A DNA stretch of 64,000 nucleotides from Ceratorhiza oryzae-sativae. Lineage: Eukaryota > Basidiomycota > Agaricomycetes > Cantharellales > Ceratobasidiaceae. Below, piece by piece: positions 23,001 through 34,750 of this stretch; within the stretch, counting starts at the first letter, position 1; every line of letters starts with the position of its first letter. The notes beneath the pieces were generated by a model that saw only the letters and a program-made list of their open reading frames with translations, made no database searches and was not told the DNA's origin. The position numbers were made by a program, and so were the translations under genes. Location: NCBI GenBank assembly GCA_030998015.1, contig JARWMV010000020.1, positions 62,001 through 126,000 of the forward strand. The letters are read 5' to 3'.

Positions 23001-23982
23001 GGCCAAAGATCGTCTCAGCTTGGCTCAGTCCGATGGCACAATCTTGGCATTCAGTGATGGGTCTAGGCGTGTCACATGCGGCTTGCACAAGGTTGGCAGT
23101 GGATTCTCCATACAACGGTTTGGGACTGAGGTTGCCACCAGGATGCTCAGCCTGGGCCACCACTCTGATGTCTTCAATGCGGAGATGATGGGACTTGCCA
23201 TCATGGCAAAGCATGCCGCCGCTATGGTCAACTCTCCCTCGCACAGCATGCCTGTCCACCACGTCCTATTTGCATCCGACAACTTGGCTGCAGTCCAAAT
23301 GATCTCTGATTTGTCGCCCCACACTGCTCAGGCTGTGTCCATCATCTTCAGGAACTGCATTGACAACCTCCTGCGGTCATTCCCCAAACTCTCGATCACA
23401 GTCCAATGGGTCAAAGGCCACACCAACATTGCGGGCAACAAGCACACTGACACTCTCGCCCTCAAGGCCTCCTCCCTTACGCCCACACCCATTTTCAACC
23501 GCACCATATCCTGGGCCAAGGCTAGAGCCAAGACCAGGGCTGTCCGCACCTGGAGACACAAGTGGGACTCCGAGCCTCACTCAGACCACGTGCGCATGTC
23601 ACTCAATCGTCCACCAGCATGGAAGCTCCACACGTATCACCAGAGCATCAATATTGACAGGGGGAGACACTGCCGTCTCATTCAGATCATCCTCGGACAC
23701 AGGTTCTTCGGGGAGTACTACGCCCGCTTCAACCTCACCAAGGACACCCAGAACATGGCCGAGTGCCAATGCGACCACCAGACCAAACAGACGATTGCAC
23801 ACGTGATCCGGGAGTGTCCGTTGCATGACATCTATAGGTCGCTTATTCTACGCAGGCCTTCAAAACCCGTGCTCCTCGCCGATCTCTTCGGCTCCGTCAA
23901 GGGCCTGACCGCCCTTTCTCATTTCATACACCTCGCGCATTGCTTCCGTAAAGTTACTTACAATGACGACTTGGCTATTTAG
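20026..23982 (+). pseudogene. LINE ORF2: AP-endonuclease, reverse transcriptase, RNase H; two TGA stops
   Basis: A single 1,319-codon frame is broken only by TGA at 21265-21267 and 21610-21612. The N-terminal APE-type endonuclease spans about residues 1-235, with ESDHNTI conserved, but the usual GDFN reads GGFN at about 20498, losing a catalytic Asp. RT covers roughly residues 440-760, with PNSYCPILLLETLSK, GIPQGLPLSPILS and the active-site box GYVDNF (normally YxDD). RNase H begins near residue 1008 (FSDGSRR, ASDNLAA, WVKGHTNIAGN). A C-terminal CQC...HVIRECP zinc motif ends the protein. RNase H plus APE in this order fits the Tad1/I group. The copy is structurally complete but looks inactive. 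A run of 11 C at 20461-20471 codes PPPP and is length-prone. Confidence 0.92.
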
Positions 23983-24191
23983 TTAGTTTTCGTTTGCCTT
24001 AGGGCCCTACTCTCTACCCCCCCCTGTTTACGCCTCTGTTCTTTCTCTTCTCCTTCTCGCTGATGTCCCCTGCCCTTGTGGCTGTCCCTTTTGTTCTTCT
24101 CTCCGGACTTGGTCTCGTGCGGTTTGGCCTTGTGTTCATGTAGCACGCTAAAATTGAATGCAAAAAAAAAAAAAAGCCACGGTCACCTGAC

Positions 24192-25791
24192 CTGACTCCT
24201 TGAACGTTCCAATCAATTGGCAAAGCTACTTGTTGCATTGCGAGCTTCAAGGTGTGTCCCCTTAGAAATGCAAATTTACATATTTCTGTTGTTGCCTAAA
24301 AGAATGACTCGAGATGTACTGTGCTTGAGTGTCGCAACACTTAACCGCCATGGCTATTAGACATTGATTCATGGTCCGTGTCACGGAGCCGATCGTCCGT
24401 GATATTCAGCCTATCAAGCGGCAGCTCATTCACGGATTCTGCAATGAAGATTGACTTGTCCGATGCAACATGAAATGAATGTGTCTCCCGTAAGCGAGCC
24501 AGGCTCAGGCTCATGCTAGATCAGTAGTTCACTGAATTACTGGCTCTGATACCAAAGCCATCGGCAACTACCAGCTTGTTTGGGCGATGCTTGCATCCCC
24601 TTTGGCACCGCCAGCATGACCGGATCCCCGACTCTCCAGCACGCCTCGAAGAGTACCCGGACTTGCGAGACTCGCACTTGGGCTTTTAGCTTAGGTCTCA
24701 CGATAGGTGCTAATTTCATGGAGAGCGGCATGGTGGGCAGGACAAACTCGACACGCGATGACAGGTGCTGCAATCGTGAGATCGTGGTCAGGTGGCTATA
24801 CCGCTGAGACGCAAGGTTCGAAGTCCACTCGCAACTCATTCGAACCATTCTCGGCCATTGTTTCTCCGAAGCATATAAGTTCCAATGTCGCTCATACAGC
24901 ATGGACGGCATCACCGACCCCTCGTATCCCTGTGAGGGCACATCCCTCCAGACCGCCAAAACATCCTCCGATGCTGCCCCTTATACTCAGATTCACGCTG
25001 CTACCTTCGCAAAACCTCCCCTTGGATAGCGATGGCCAGTATCTTTGGCACAATCATTTCCTCTATGTTTTGTATCCGACCATATGATGCCACCGCTTCC
25101 TTACACAGTTTCCACTGTGGTGTTCGTATAGGTCTTTAAACATGTATACAAAAATGAAATTAACTAATAGTGGCCAGATGCACGTCGCTGCGCGCACATC
25201 ACATGCCCTCTCGTCCTGGTATCGCTAGTGCTCCTCAGGCGGTCTCATTCACTAACAACTTGGCCAAGCCATATGGCTCAAAGGAAGGGTCGCCCTTTAT
25301 TGTAACAGCTCGGCCAACCAACCAATCAACGAACTGAGCCCCCTCCCCCCCAAAAGAATGGATCCGCGAAAAAGTGCCATGGTACGTTTCGCGATGGGAC
25401 TTTCTTATGTAGACTGGGCATGCCATTACGCACAGCCTGATTCACAAATAAGCATTTGTAAAGGCAATGCATATTTCATGTGTCTTCCGATCTCTCGGCG
25501 CGAGGGGATGAAAGTTCTCTTCGAACTGTCTTATATCTTGAATAATCTCACCTCGGGTTGCGATAACCGTTATTTGCACAATGCTATGGGACCTACGCAG
25601 GAGCTGTATGTGCCGTGAATCCAAAATTATGCATACTTGAATATTCATTTTACATGATTCAACAACACAGAACTCGCGGAGCATTCGTGTATGATTCAGC
25701 CACAGAATGAATTGTAAGGCGACTAGAACAAATGGGAGGGATAGTAGGCCTGAGCCAAGGAAATGTTTGCTTTATGTAAAATTCACTCACC
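24192..25791. other. Intergenic; displaced upstream region of the SRA gene
   Basis: Before the LINE insertion this DNA was joined to position 17604, so the native SRA promoter probably lies partly here. A 140-codon minus-strand ORF (24959-24537) has no recognisable domain and I do not call it a gene. Nothing else is supported. Confidence 0.4.
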
Positions 25792-28700
25792 TCACAAATT
25801 ATCAGCCTCTCTGCTCGCTTGGGTGGCTTCTTTGTACCGATTCAAGGAGCGGAAGTTGTGCGAGAGTAGTTGAAGATTACGTTTGAGGTGCGGATTGAAA
25901 ATTATTGGCCGAGTTTTGGATAGCTGTCTGTAGATCTCTGTGCTCTCCTCGAGTGTCGAAAGTGCCTCCTCGAAAGGTTTCAGTCGAGAGACAGTTAGTG
26001 ACTGAGCAAATAGACCCAGAGCAAGATCGGACGCGTGTACAACTGGTTGGTCTCTAGCCAGCTTTCTGTACATATCGACCGCCTCTTGTATAATAGGCAG
26101 GGCTTCTTCATTTCGGCCCATGCCGGAGAGAAGAATGGAGAGATTACCGAGCGATCGTGCAAGCTCAGATGTGTACACGGCTGGTCGGCCCACAGCCAGG
26201 TTTCTGTACATGTCTACCACCTCTTGTATCACAGGCAGGGCTTCTTCTTTTCGACCCACGTCGGAGAGACCAACCGAGAGACTATGGAGCGATCCTGCAA
26301 GCTCAGGTGTGTACACGGCTGGTCGGTCTGCAGCCAGCTTTCTGTACATATCTACCACCTCTTGTATCACGGGCAGGGCTTCTTCTTTTCGACCCACGTC
26401 GGAGAGACGAAGGGAGAGATTATGGAGCGATCGTGCAAGGTCAGATGTGTACACGGCTGGTCGGTCTGCAGCCAGGTTTCTGTACATATCGACCGCCTCT
26501 TGAATCACAGGCAGGGCTTCTTCATTTCGACCCACGTCGGAGAGACGAACCGAGAGATTATGGAGCGATCGTGCAAGGTCAGATGTGTACACGGCTGGTC
26601 GGTCTGCAGCCAGGTTTCTGCGCATATCTACCACCTCTTGAATCACAGGCAGGGCTTCTTCATTTCGACCCACGTCGGAGAGACGATTGGAGAGATTTAG
26701 GAGCGATCGTGCAAGGTCAGATGTGTACACGGCTGGTCGGTCTGCAGCCAGGTTTCTGTACATATCTACCACCTCTTGTGTCACAGGCAGGGCTTCTTCA
26801 TTTCGACCCACGTCGGAGAGACGAACCGAGAGATTATGGAGCGATCCTGCAAGCTCAGATGTGTACACGGCTGGTCGGTCTGCAGCCAGGTTTCTGCGCA
26901 TATCTACCACCTCTTGAATCACAGGCAGGGCTTCTTCATTTCGACCCACGTCGGAGAGACGATTGGAGAGATTTAGGAGCGATCGTGCAAGGTCAGATGT
27001 GTACACGGCTGGTCGGTCTGCAGCCAGGTTTCTGTACATATCTACCACCTCTTGTGTCACAGGCAGGGCTTCTTCATTTCGACCCACGTCGGAGAGACGA
27101 TTGGAGAGATTTAGGAGCGATCGTGCAAGGTCAGATGTGTACACGGCTGGTCGGTCTGCAGCCAGGTTTCTGTACATATCTACCACCTCTTGTGTCACAG
27201 GCAGGGCTTCTTCATTTCGACCCACGTCGGAGAGACGATTGGAGAGATTTAGGAGCGATCCTGCAAGCTCAGATGTGTACACGGCTGGTCGGTCTGCAGC
27301 CAGCTTTCTGCGCATATCTACCACCTCTTGAATCACAGGCAGGGCTTCTTCATTTCGACCCACGTTGGAGAGATGAAGGGAGAGATTATGGAGCGATCGT
27401 GCAAGGTCAGATGTGTACACGGCTGGTCGGTCTGCAGCCAGGTTTCTGTACATATCTACCACCTCTTGAATCACAGGCAGGGCTTCTTCATTTCGACCCA
27501 CGTCGGAGAGACGAACCGAGAGATTTTGGAGCGATCCTGCAAGCTCAGATGTGTACACGGCTGGTCGGTCTGCAGCCAGGTTTCTGCGCATATCTACCAC
27601 CTCTTGTATCACAGACAGGGCTTCTTCTTTTCGACCCACGTCGGAGAGACGAATGGAGAGATTATGGAGCGATTGTGCAAGGTCAAATGTGTACACGGCT
27701 GGTCGGTCTGCAGCCAGCTTTCTGTACATGTCCACGGCTTCGTTGATCAGTTCCAGCCCTTGATCATGCTGACCCACTTTAGATGAAGAATTGCTCAGCA
27801 GAAGGATTGCTTGAGCCAGCCTTGGTGAACAGACCTCTGGGCTGTCTATTGCTAGCTGGCGATACAGTATAACTGACTCTTGCGTCACGGTCAACAAATC
27901 TTCTCGTCGATCGTCATAGTCGAGAAGGCTCCCGAGGGACCAGCATGCATCTGTATAGTCCTCGGCCCATCCATGTATACGTGATATAATCTGAGTTTCC
28001 AGGTTGTTCTATTCAATTCCGACGGTTAGCATAGTAATGCTCCAACCATAGCGTTCACCATACCTGCATCCATTTTCGCACCCCGCTTAGATCGCGACAT
28101 TGCCCACAGGATGCCATCACCTCTAGCCACGCCACAATATTATTCTCCATCAGCTCCAGTAGTGGATCTTGCACAATCTTTGGATCATCTACGTCACATA
28201 TGTGGTCCGGCCAATACCGGCAGGCATACCACAGTGCCTCCGAGAGTGTGTTGCTGTCCATAGTTGGTACCCCTCGGTCCCGTTTACTTTTATCCGAAAG
28301 ATATCCAGCAACAGGGATGGCTTGCCCTAGGTTTCGGTTGAGGATGTTGAGACACAGTAGGGCCAGCTCGCCGCTCTGTCTCTTCTCATCGAGTCGTGCG
28401 GCGTCTGGCGATGATGTAGATCGTAAGATCAAAAAGTCTCGTAAAGATTGGTGCAGCATTCGCACGGGCTGATTCTTGCCATCGGGTGTGTTCATCCCAG
28501 TCAGAAGCGGGCTAAGGCTCCGCAATGCAAAGTCATAGGAGATGGGTTGGGTATGGTACAATTCCTTTATAGCGGATATTGTCAGCGGCGTCTTGCTCGC
28601 GATTGCTACCCCCATGACTCGCTTATAAACCTCCACAAAAGGCCCATCACTCCACTCAAATGAATCTAGTATAGTGGCATATAGCCTATCCATTCGCATT

Positions 28701-30338
28701 TCAGCTGTACCGGAATCAAGATCCGTCGACCGAATCAGCTTTTCCAGCTCCATGGTCGGGTCGTTCCGGTGGCGCAAGTAGTCACAGACTGTCGCAACCC
28801 ACAGGAAGAGTCCTCCGGCTTTGGTCGTGAATTCAGCCTTTACAGTTGAACCAGGCCAATCGTTGTCGAGGTTCCGATCCTCTGCCAGCTCTCGTAGCTT
28901 ATATGCGACGTACTCGGCCATGTCCTCCATGTTGGCCTGGTCCCCTATATCTAGTTCCACCATCTTCACATGCGCCATGCGAATGAGCCGATCGAGCTCT
29001 GGCCGCATCCGGGATGTGATAAATATACGGAACATATCCGGTAAACCGCTTGCATAGTCGCGCAATATGCGAAGCAAATCGTCATCCCATGCCTCGTCGA
29101 GCCCGTCGATTACTACGACCACAGGTTTAGAAAAGGATACGCCTTGGCACGATTGGAGGATTAGTCCGTCAAACTGTCTTGAGATTGGCGCAGTTGGCAG
29201 GCCCCAGTCCTCCTCCAAGGCAGTCACCATCCGATCGGAGATTCGTGGGTCAATTCGACTGAGGTCAGAAGCGATAGTCGTAAACAGAGCAACAGGATTG
29301 TTTCTGCCTTCTGTCTCATGGTCGAAAAAGAACGAAGAACCCAGAGACTTGTCCTTGGCACATAGACTAGCGACCGTGTGTGCAATAGTCGTTTTACCGG
29401 CACCGGCGACGGCCGTGAGGAGTATAATTTTTACACCCGCCATGTCGTTTGATGAATTTGAAGGAACACTCTCAATCCAGGAGCGAATTCTGTTGATGAT
29501 GTTGACCCGAGTGTTCTCCAAACACCCTCGCGAGGGGTCCCACGACGCACCCTGGACCCTTCGCAACTTGTCAAGCGCTGCATGCTGCGTAATCCCCGAA
29601 GCGCTCTGCGCTATTCCGGATACTGCAAGTGCTGTTAATGGCCCCCCAACGGGTTTAGCAGCCAGTAAACTCACATGTTCTACTATTCGCTTCCACGGCA
29701 TCCAGAGTTTTCCTGACATCTACCATGGTTGTCACCGCTGCACCGAGCTGGGACGGAAGGCAGAGTAAGCATAAGCGCGTGGCAGGATCGAGCGAAGTGC
29801 CTACAAGAGGCACTCATACCTGAAATAGACCAATTATATGGTCGACTCGGTTCCTCATGCCCGATATCCTTTCTGGGTCCTGCCAGAACCGGCCTAGGCG
29901 CTGGCGACGCGACAGCGATCGCTCGAACTCGATCTCTCTGAGAATGGCAACAAGCGTGCTTTAAGAAGTATTAAAATTAGATTTATCGAATTGATACGGG
30001 CTGCCTCACCTGTGTAGCCTCTCCAACCGTTCTGCGGTTTCCATGGTGGTAGCACCGGCTCGAGCAATCGAATCCACGACTCTAGCCGTTGCGTCCTGTA
30101 AATAAGCACCAAGATTGTGCCATTCGTTCTTGTTCGACCTAAATTCCTGAATTCATGGTCAGCAAGGCGGCGCTTGAGCTCCAGTACTCTACCCCCTAAC
30201 CTTGACCATATCCGCAATACGAAGAGCGTCACCAGCAGCACTCTTGAGGGGAGGAAATACGTCAGATGAAGTAGCTGTGAAACGCAGGATATTCATGGCG
30301 ATGTCGCCTGTCGTGCTGAGCATTCGTCGAGCGGCCAT
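25792..30338 (-). CDS. NACHT-TPR protein (NLR-like), HeLo/MLKL-like helical N-terminus possible
   Basis: Six exons on the minus strand: 30338-30201, 30146-30010, 29937-29820, 29747-29675, 29622-28064, 28008-25792. Every intron is GT..AG, all phases match, and the total is 4,242 nt (1,413 aa). Residues 1-155 are helical without a sure family; the pattern resembles the adaptor helices of MLKL/HeLo-like fungal NLRs, but this is inference. The NACHT domain has Walker A AVAGAGKTT (about residues 226-235), Walker B VVVVIDGLDEA (about 325) and FITSRMRPE. After a winged-helix-like region (LRMLHQSLRDFL type), residues about 690-1340 are near-identical 46-aa TPR units. NACHT-TPR proteins are NLR-like signal NTPases of fungi tied to non-self recognition and cell death. 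It appears intact. Confidence 0.9.
26173..27690 (-). repeat. Eleven clean 138-bp tandem coding units (TPR), more diverged at both ends
   Basis: The word GTACACGGCTGG recurs every 138 bp from 26173 to 27691 (1,518 = 11 x 138). Each unit encodes 46 residues (AADRPAVYTS.LA.SL.NLS and so on). Differences cluster at few codons: D/E in SDLA, R/G in ARSL/AGSL, H/L/Q before NLS, V/L/N before RLSD, I/T in PVIQ/PVTQ, Y/R in DMYR, N/K before LA. The flanking units are more diverged. Confidence 0.93.
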
Positions 30339-30621
30339 CGTGGTGGGCAGCCCTAGGTGCGCTTGACACCAGGGTGGAAGGCTATGTGCAGAGCTGACGT
30401 AATCTCCTCGAGGCGCTTAAGCTCCGCAAAGTGGCCCAAAGGGGTAGGGCCTGGAGTGGGTGTACCCGGGCCTTACACGCGGGTTTATGATCGGTTATTT
30501 TCAATTCGGCTCGCCGCCCTGGTGGCGTCCACCGCGTGCATTGCAAGGCACGGGTAACACATAAGCAGACTCTGGGTACCCGCACAATCTATGACTAATT
30601 CGTCATATAAATAGCAATTAT
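30339..30621. promoter_or_regulatory. Upstream region of the NACHT-TPR gene
   Basis: This lies between the NACHT-TPR start and the hAT remnant. No ORF is supported and no core promoter motif is obvious. Confidence 0.3.
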
Positions 30622-32500
30622 CTACAGCTTCATCCTATCTGAGATGTATGAGGCCGCTGTATCAACAGACGCCAGTAAAAGGGTCTTATCCCATGAACCC
30701 ACAGCCATTTTGGCCTCGAACGTCAGCTCGCCCATCGAATGCTGAAGGTGATTGATTGTTAGCCGCCTACCTGTGAAGGCTCGCTCCGCATCGACCGAGG
30801 AGGCCAATAGCGTTGTCGATCAGACACAGAAACCTCGGATAAATGAGGAGAGTACGTTCCTGGTGCGCTGAGAATGCCGAGCGCGAATTTTGCGATGTGA
30901 GGAGTCTTGACTGTTTCACCCTCCCAGTATTTCAGAAGGCCGCGATTCTGAAGTGCCTCCTTTGGGAGTGGAGGCGTGTTGAGATATTCCTCGACAGTAT
31001 CTTTGTTGGCCTGTAGAGCATCGTGATGTGGCATATCTTCATCATCCGACAACCAGTCAGCAAATAAGGTTTGTGCCTAGGTATTGGTATTAGGGTGAGA
31101 CCGATGCATGATTGAATCGAACACACCTTATTCTTCTCGTTTGATGATGGCTCTGGTGATTGAGCCCCAGACATCCAGGGAAACATGGAGAGAACAAGAC
31201 TTTTGATTGCGTCGATGTCTTCGTCGCTGAAATTACGCTTTCTAAACCACTCAAGCATGTACGTAGGACACATAACTGAATAAATTGGTCAGCTAGCGAC
31301 TAAAAGCGTAAGTTCGAGAGCAGGGCATGTCTAATGCGACCCAACATATACCTGAAGCTTCAAACAAGCGCATATACTTGTTGAAAACGTCAATGGCGGC
31401 ACGGGAGGAAGGTTTTTGTTTCTTTCAAACTCCTAGAGTCGATCTTGAAGCTTGAGTAATGCTGGAACCACCTGGTGAATCGATGGGACATGTGTCTCGG
31501 AAAATAGCTTTGTGGGGCGCTCAAATTTCTATTAAATGATTTAGCTGATACCAGTGGTTCATATCTAATATATGTGTGCTCATCTTCAGCTCCTCGACAA
31601 GCCTTTCAGATAGACGCCATTGGGTATCGTTTAGTTCGTATTTTTTGAGTGAAAAGTCGTGATCGGCAGTTAATAGCGTTACAGCTGGCTCAAAATACAC
31701 GTGGCTACGAATGCATTCAAGGCGGTATTCCAGCGTGTGACCATTGGACGTGCCAGGGCTCGACGCTTGGATTCCTTCAGATGTGGGATCTGCAAATTGT
31801 ACTCTTCAAATCAATGCTGTATAACAGCCGATTTGTGCACACGCTTTGCAAGTCCAGCAATCTGAATGAGACACATTTAAGCTCAGCCTGGTAGGAGACA
31901 AGGGTATTTAGCGCACCTTTGGAATAAGCTGCTCCGCCATCTGGCGATCAGTCATAGGAACTGAAATGTCGAAATCCTTCTCAAAATTGGAGTTGGCCCT
32001 TTCTACACATTCCTTTACTGTAGCAGTGTCATGCTCGGCCTTATCCTTGTCGAGATTGTCTTTCGACGTGTCTTTAAGGGTGTCCTCCGTTTCAATATCA
32101 TTTTCATCCTTGCTCACATGCTCTGCATTATCCTGGCGAGGTTCGGGTACAGGGGCATTAATGGTACAGTAACCAGAAAAATTGGTAGAATAGAAGCTCA
32201 CGTCAGAAAGATGATGTCATAACTCGCCAGCCAGCCCATGCGGCATGATATACATACATATATCAGAGAGCTGCACCTCCTGGCTACAGAACGCATATAG
32301 TATCGAGTCAAACGAGTCAGAGACGGCGGAGTTCTGTAAGAGACAAAACAGGAGGTCATTCAACCAATTTTCCAGTGCACCTTCTTGAGCACTTACACTC
32401 CGACATGTTACGTTTATCACTCCAAGGTTTTGGGAGGGGCGATTCCAAGTACATGTGCGCATATATATACTCTTTCTTAGCTTTCCATACAAGTATTAAA
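30622..32500 (-). pseudogene. hAT-family transposase remnant
   Basis: On the minus strand, fragments in changing frames resemble a hAT transposase. At 31270-31050 is the ...LEWFRKR / FPWMS... region. Near 30990-30860 is the hAT C-terminal dimerisation start (LLKYWEGE...PHIAKFALGILSAPGT). At 30805-30690 is SSVDAERAFTGRRLTINHLQHSM, the diagnostic hATC motif. An acidic and lysine-rich segment at 32201-31908 is probably the N-terminal part. hAT enzymes cut and paste DNA and leave 8-bp target duplications; I could not find the terminal repeats or the duplication. Frames are broken, and I could not tell introns from decay in the middle part (31280-31900), so I call it inactive. Confidence 0.7.
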
Positions 32501-32526
32501 TCGCACTCCCCTCACCTCTATTCTAA

Positions 32527-32635
32527 TGCATAGAGTGATCTCCCAAGCTAAACTGGATGCCATCCTAGCTGGTCTGAATGCTGGCCACAATTATGCTGAA
32601 ATTCAGTGCCACTGTGGGAAGTAGCTGGATTTCTC
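32527..32635 (+). pseudogene. Fragment resembling a transposase helix-turn-helix, cut by the Copia element
   Basis: The frame from ATG 32527 reads MHRVISQAKLDAILAGLNAG and goes on to a HCG stretch. This looks like the N-terminal HTH of Tc1/mariner-type transposases. It is broken by a TAG before the Copia element enters at 32636. No clear continuation was recognised after 49180. Short match, so low confidence. Confidence 0.35.
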
Positions 32636-32927
32636 TGTTAAATTTACAATCATATGCATGTATGTATGCGCATATTTGTTTCTGTTTCATATCCCCCCTC
32701 TCTGATATCATGCACAAGTTTGCGGGAACCCCTTTTCTTCCTTAGTTCTCTACCTTCATAGTTGAGCTAAGGTATCGTATTTTCTTTCTTTTCTCATGTA
32801 TTCTATTTACACTGTACTCTGTAGTACGATTTGTATCTTAGGTACAGTATAAACACCAGTTCTCTACCTTCGTAGTTGAGCTAAGTATGATTTGTATCTT
32901 AGCCACAAATTACCTCCCTGCATGAGA
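32636..32927 (+). repeat. Copia 5' LTR (292 bp)
   Basis: It starts TGTTAAATTTACAATCAT and ends CATGAGA, the same length as the 3' LTR. It contains two copies of a direct repeat (agttctctaccttYgtagt and following) with a TATA-like region between them. The sequence just after it (GGTTATGAGCC) may be part of the primer binding site, but this is not certain. Confidence 0.93.
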
Positions 32928-32931
32928 GGTT

Positions 32932-34372
32932 ATGAGCCCTGCCACCTCTACTAGTAGGAAACCAGAGAGCCCTGTTGACCCAGTAACAGTCCCGCCAGCA
33001 ATGTCTTTGAGCCACAAGCCAAGCTACTTGAGCAAGAAGTCACTCGATGTTCCTGCTCTGAAGAGCAATGGATCTAATTACACGGCATGGAAATTTTGTC
33101 AGCAAATGGCCCTACACCTACAAGGCCTAGAGGACATTGTTCTTGGAGTTGAGAAACCCCTGGCTGAACTCACCGATGCCAATGCCAAAGACAAATCAAA
33201 GTCAAGCAAATATACTGAATCCCTAGCCAAGTGGCTAAAACACAATCAAGAGGCTCTTGCCCAGATTGCATTAGCAATGGAAGACAAGGTGCTAGCCAAT
33301 ATTGTCAAGGCTGAAACATTGCAAGAGGTGTGGATGCAAGTTGTCAAAAGGTGGGAAGGGAAGGGAGCTCAATTGATATCCTTCCTGTACCACCAACTAG
33401 TCAATATGAAGATTGAAGAAGATCATGACATTACCATGGGTATTAATTCCCTTTGTACAATTGCCTCAAAGATGAAAACACTAGGCAAACCAATTAGCAA
33501 CTCTATGCTTGCTCAAATCATAATGAATGCATTACCTCCATTGTATGCCATTGTCAGCATGGTCATCCAGATGTCAAATCAATCAGGTTCAATTACCTCA
33601 GATTTAGTTATAAAGGCTGAATTAGCTGAGGAAGAGGGTCGCAAAAAGGGCCTAGGACTCACTGTGATGTTTACAAGCATTGCCAAAGGCAAGGCTGCAA
33701 TGTCAAAGGCCAAGGAACAGCAGTCCAGGCAGAGCCCTAAGACCTGTTCCAATTGCAGCAAGCCTGGACACCTGAGGGCTAAATGCTGGGTGAAAGGAGG
33801 TGGTGCAGAGGGCCAAGGACTGTTCCAAAAGTGGCAGTCACCAAAAGATAAAGGGAAAGACAAGGAGAAACCCAAATCAAGTGACACAAAACCAAAAGTC
33901 AAATCAGTGCAGATTGCAACAACATTAGTAGCTACAGACAACGTACCAGAGATACCAATGCTATATGTGTTACCCATAGTCAATGAAGAAACAGCCATGC
34001 ATTATTGGCTGTTAGATTCAGGGGCATCTTGTCACATGACCCCTCAGCACAAATGGTTTTCGACTTACCAGTCCCTTGTACCCCTGGTCCCAGTTCAAGT
34101 GGGCAATGGAACAAAGATATATGCTGTTGGCATTGGCCAAATATTAGTCATGCTTTGTAATTGCAAGGGTCAGGAGACAGATGCATATATGGAATTAGTG
34201 CTCCATGTACCCAATTTGAATGCAAGCCTAATGTCTGTGACCCAGCTCAACAAGCAACAAACAAATGTGCTGTTCCAGAGGGGTATCAGTGCAATTATGA
34301 TTAGTCAAGATGGCTGAGGCAATGAGATAGGATGGGCAAGGCAGTCAGGGCAGCTCTACAAAGTGCAAGTTG
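32932..34372 (+). pseudogene. Copia gag and protease
   Basis: The frame opens 4 bp after the LTR (MSPATSTSRKPES). Residues about 40-240 form the Copia gag core (NGSNYTAWKFCQQMALHL ... LWMQV-type helices). A zinc knuckle CSNCSKPGHLRAKC (CX2CX4HX4C) lies near residue 280. The aspartic protease active site LLDSGASCHM is near residue 362, followed by LMSVTQL. TGA at 34315-34317 interrupts the frame, which then continues (GNEIGWARQSGQLYKVQVV) until the solo LTR at 34373. Gag packages the RNA and the protease matures the polyprotein. Inactive here because of the stop and insertions. Confidence 0.9.
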
Positions 34373-34745
34373 TCATGAACTGACACGCATATATCCACTC
34401 TATAATATTTTCTCAATTTACTACATTTTATGAGATCATCTTCAAACATACTTGCCTTTTATGGTATATCTGTGTCACGTGACTCATGGAATGTTCCGGA
34501 CCGGTAGCCAAGATGTATTTCAACTCCAATGTGAAATTCCGCAGTTCCACAGTCGCTTCTACTGCTTCTATCTCTTATCTGCCGTGACTCACTGTACAGA
34601 CTTGTTTGTTATGATGTGGCTCGTACTATGTATATAAACCAGGTCAAGTTCGCAGAGGACTCCTCAAGAACTTGACCTCTTGTCGAATACAAGTTCTTTT
34701 CTTTTCTTACTATTTTTCTTGTCACCTGACTTGTCGTCGTCAACA
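34373..34745 (+). mobile_element. Solo LTR (373 bp) of a second LTR family, duplication CAAGT
   Basis: It begins TGTCATGAACTGACACG and ends GTCGTCAACA, with perfect CAAGT repeats at 34368-34372 and 34746-34750. It contains TATATAAACC near 34631. A second, 5'-truncated copy is at 50115-50473. The Copia reading frame continues on both sides. Confidence 0.9.
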
Positions 34746-34750
34746 CAAGT

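Larger units (their letters stand above)
17605..24175 (+). mobile_element. Full-length non-LTR retrotransposon (LINE, Tad1/I-like)
   Basis: The element is bounded by a perfect 16-bp target duplication, gccacggtcacctgac, at 17589-17604 and 24176-24191. It ends in a poly(A) run (24162-24175), as expected for target-primed reverse transcription. It carries ORF1 (zinc knuckles) and ORF2 (endonuclease, RT, RNase H). It lies head-to-head with the SRA gene: its 5' end is 70 bp from that gene's ATG. Confidence 0.95.

Noticed and set aside
24537..24959. Minus-strand 140-codon ORF upstream of the NACHT gene
   Set aside because: No domain and no supporting splice structure; could be chance.
26157..27746. 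Long plus-strand ORF (529 codons) across the NACHT TPR array
   Set aside because: It is antisense to the TPR array and arises because 138 is a multiple of 3, so one stop-free unit stays open through all units. It has no domain.
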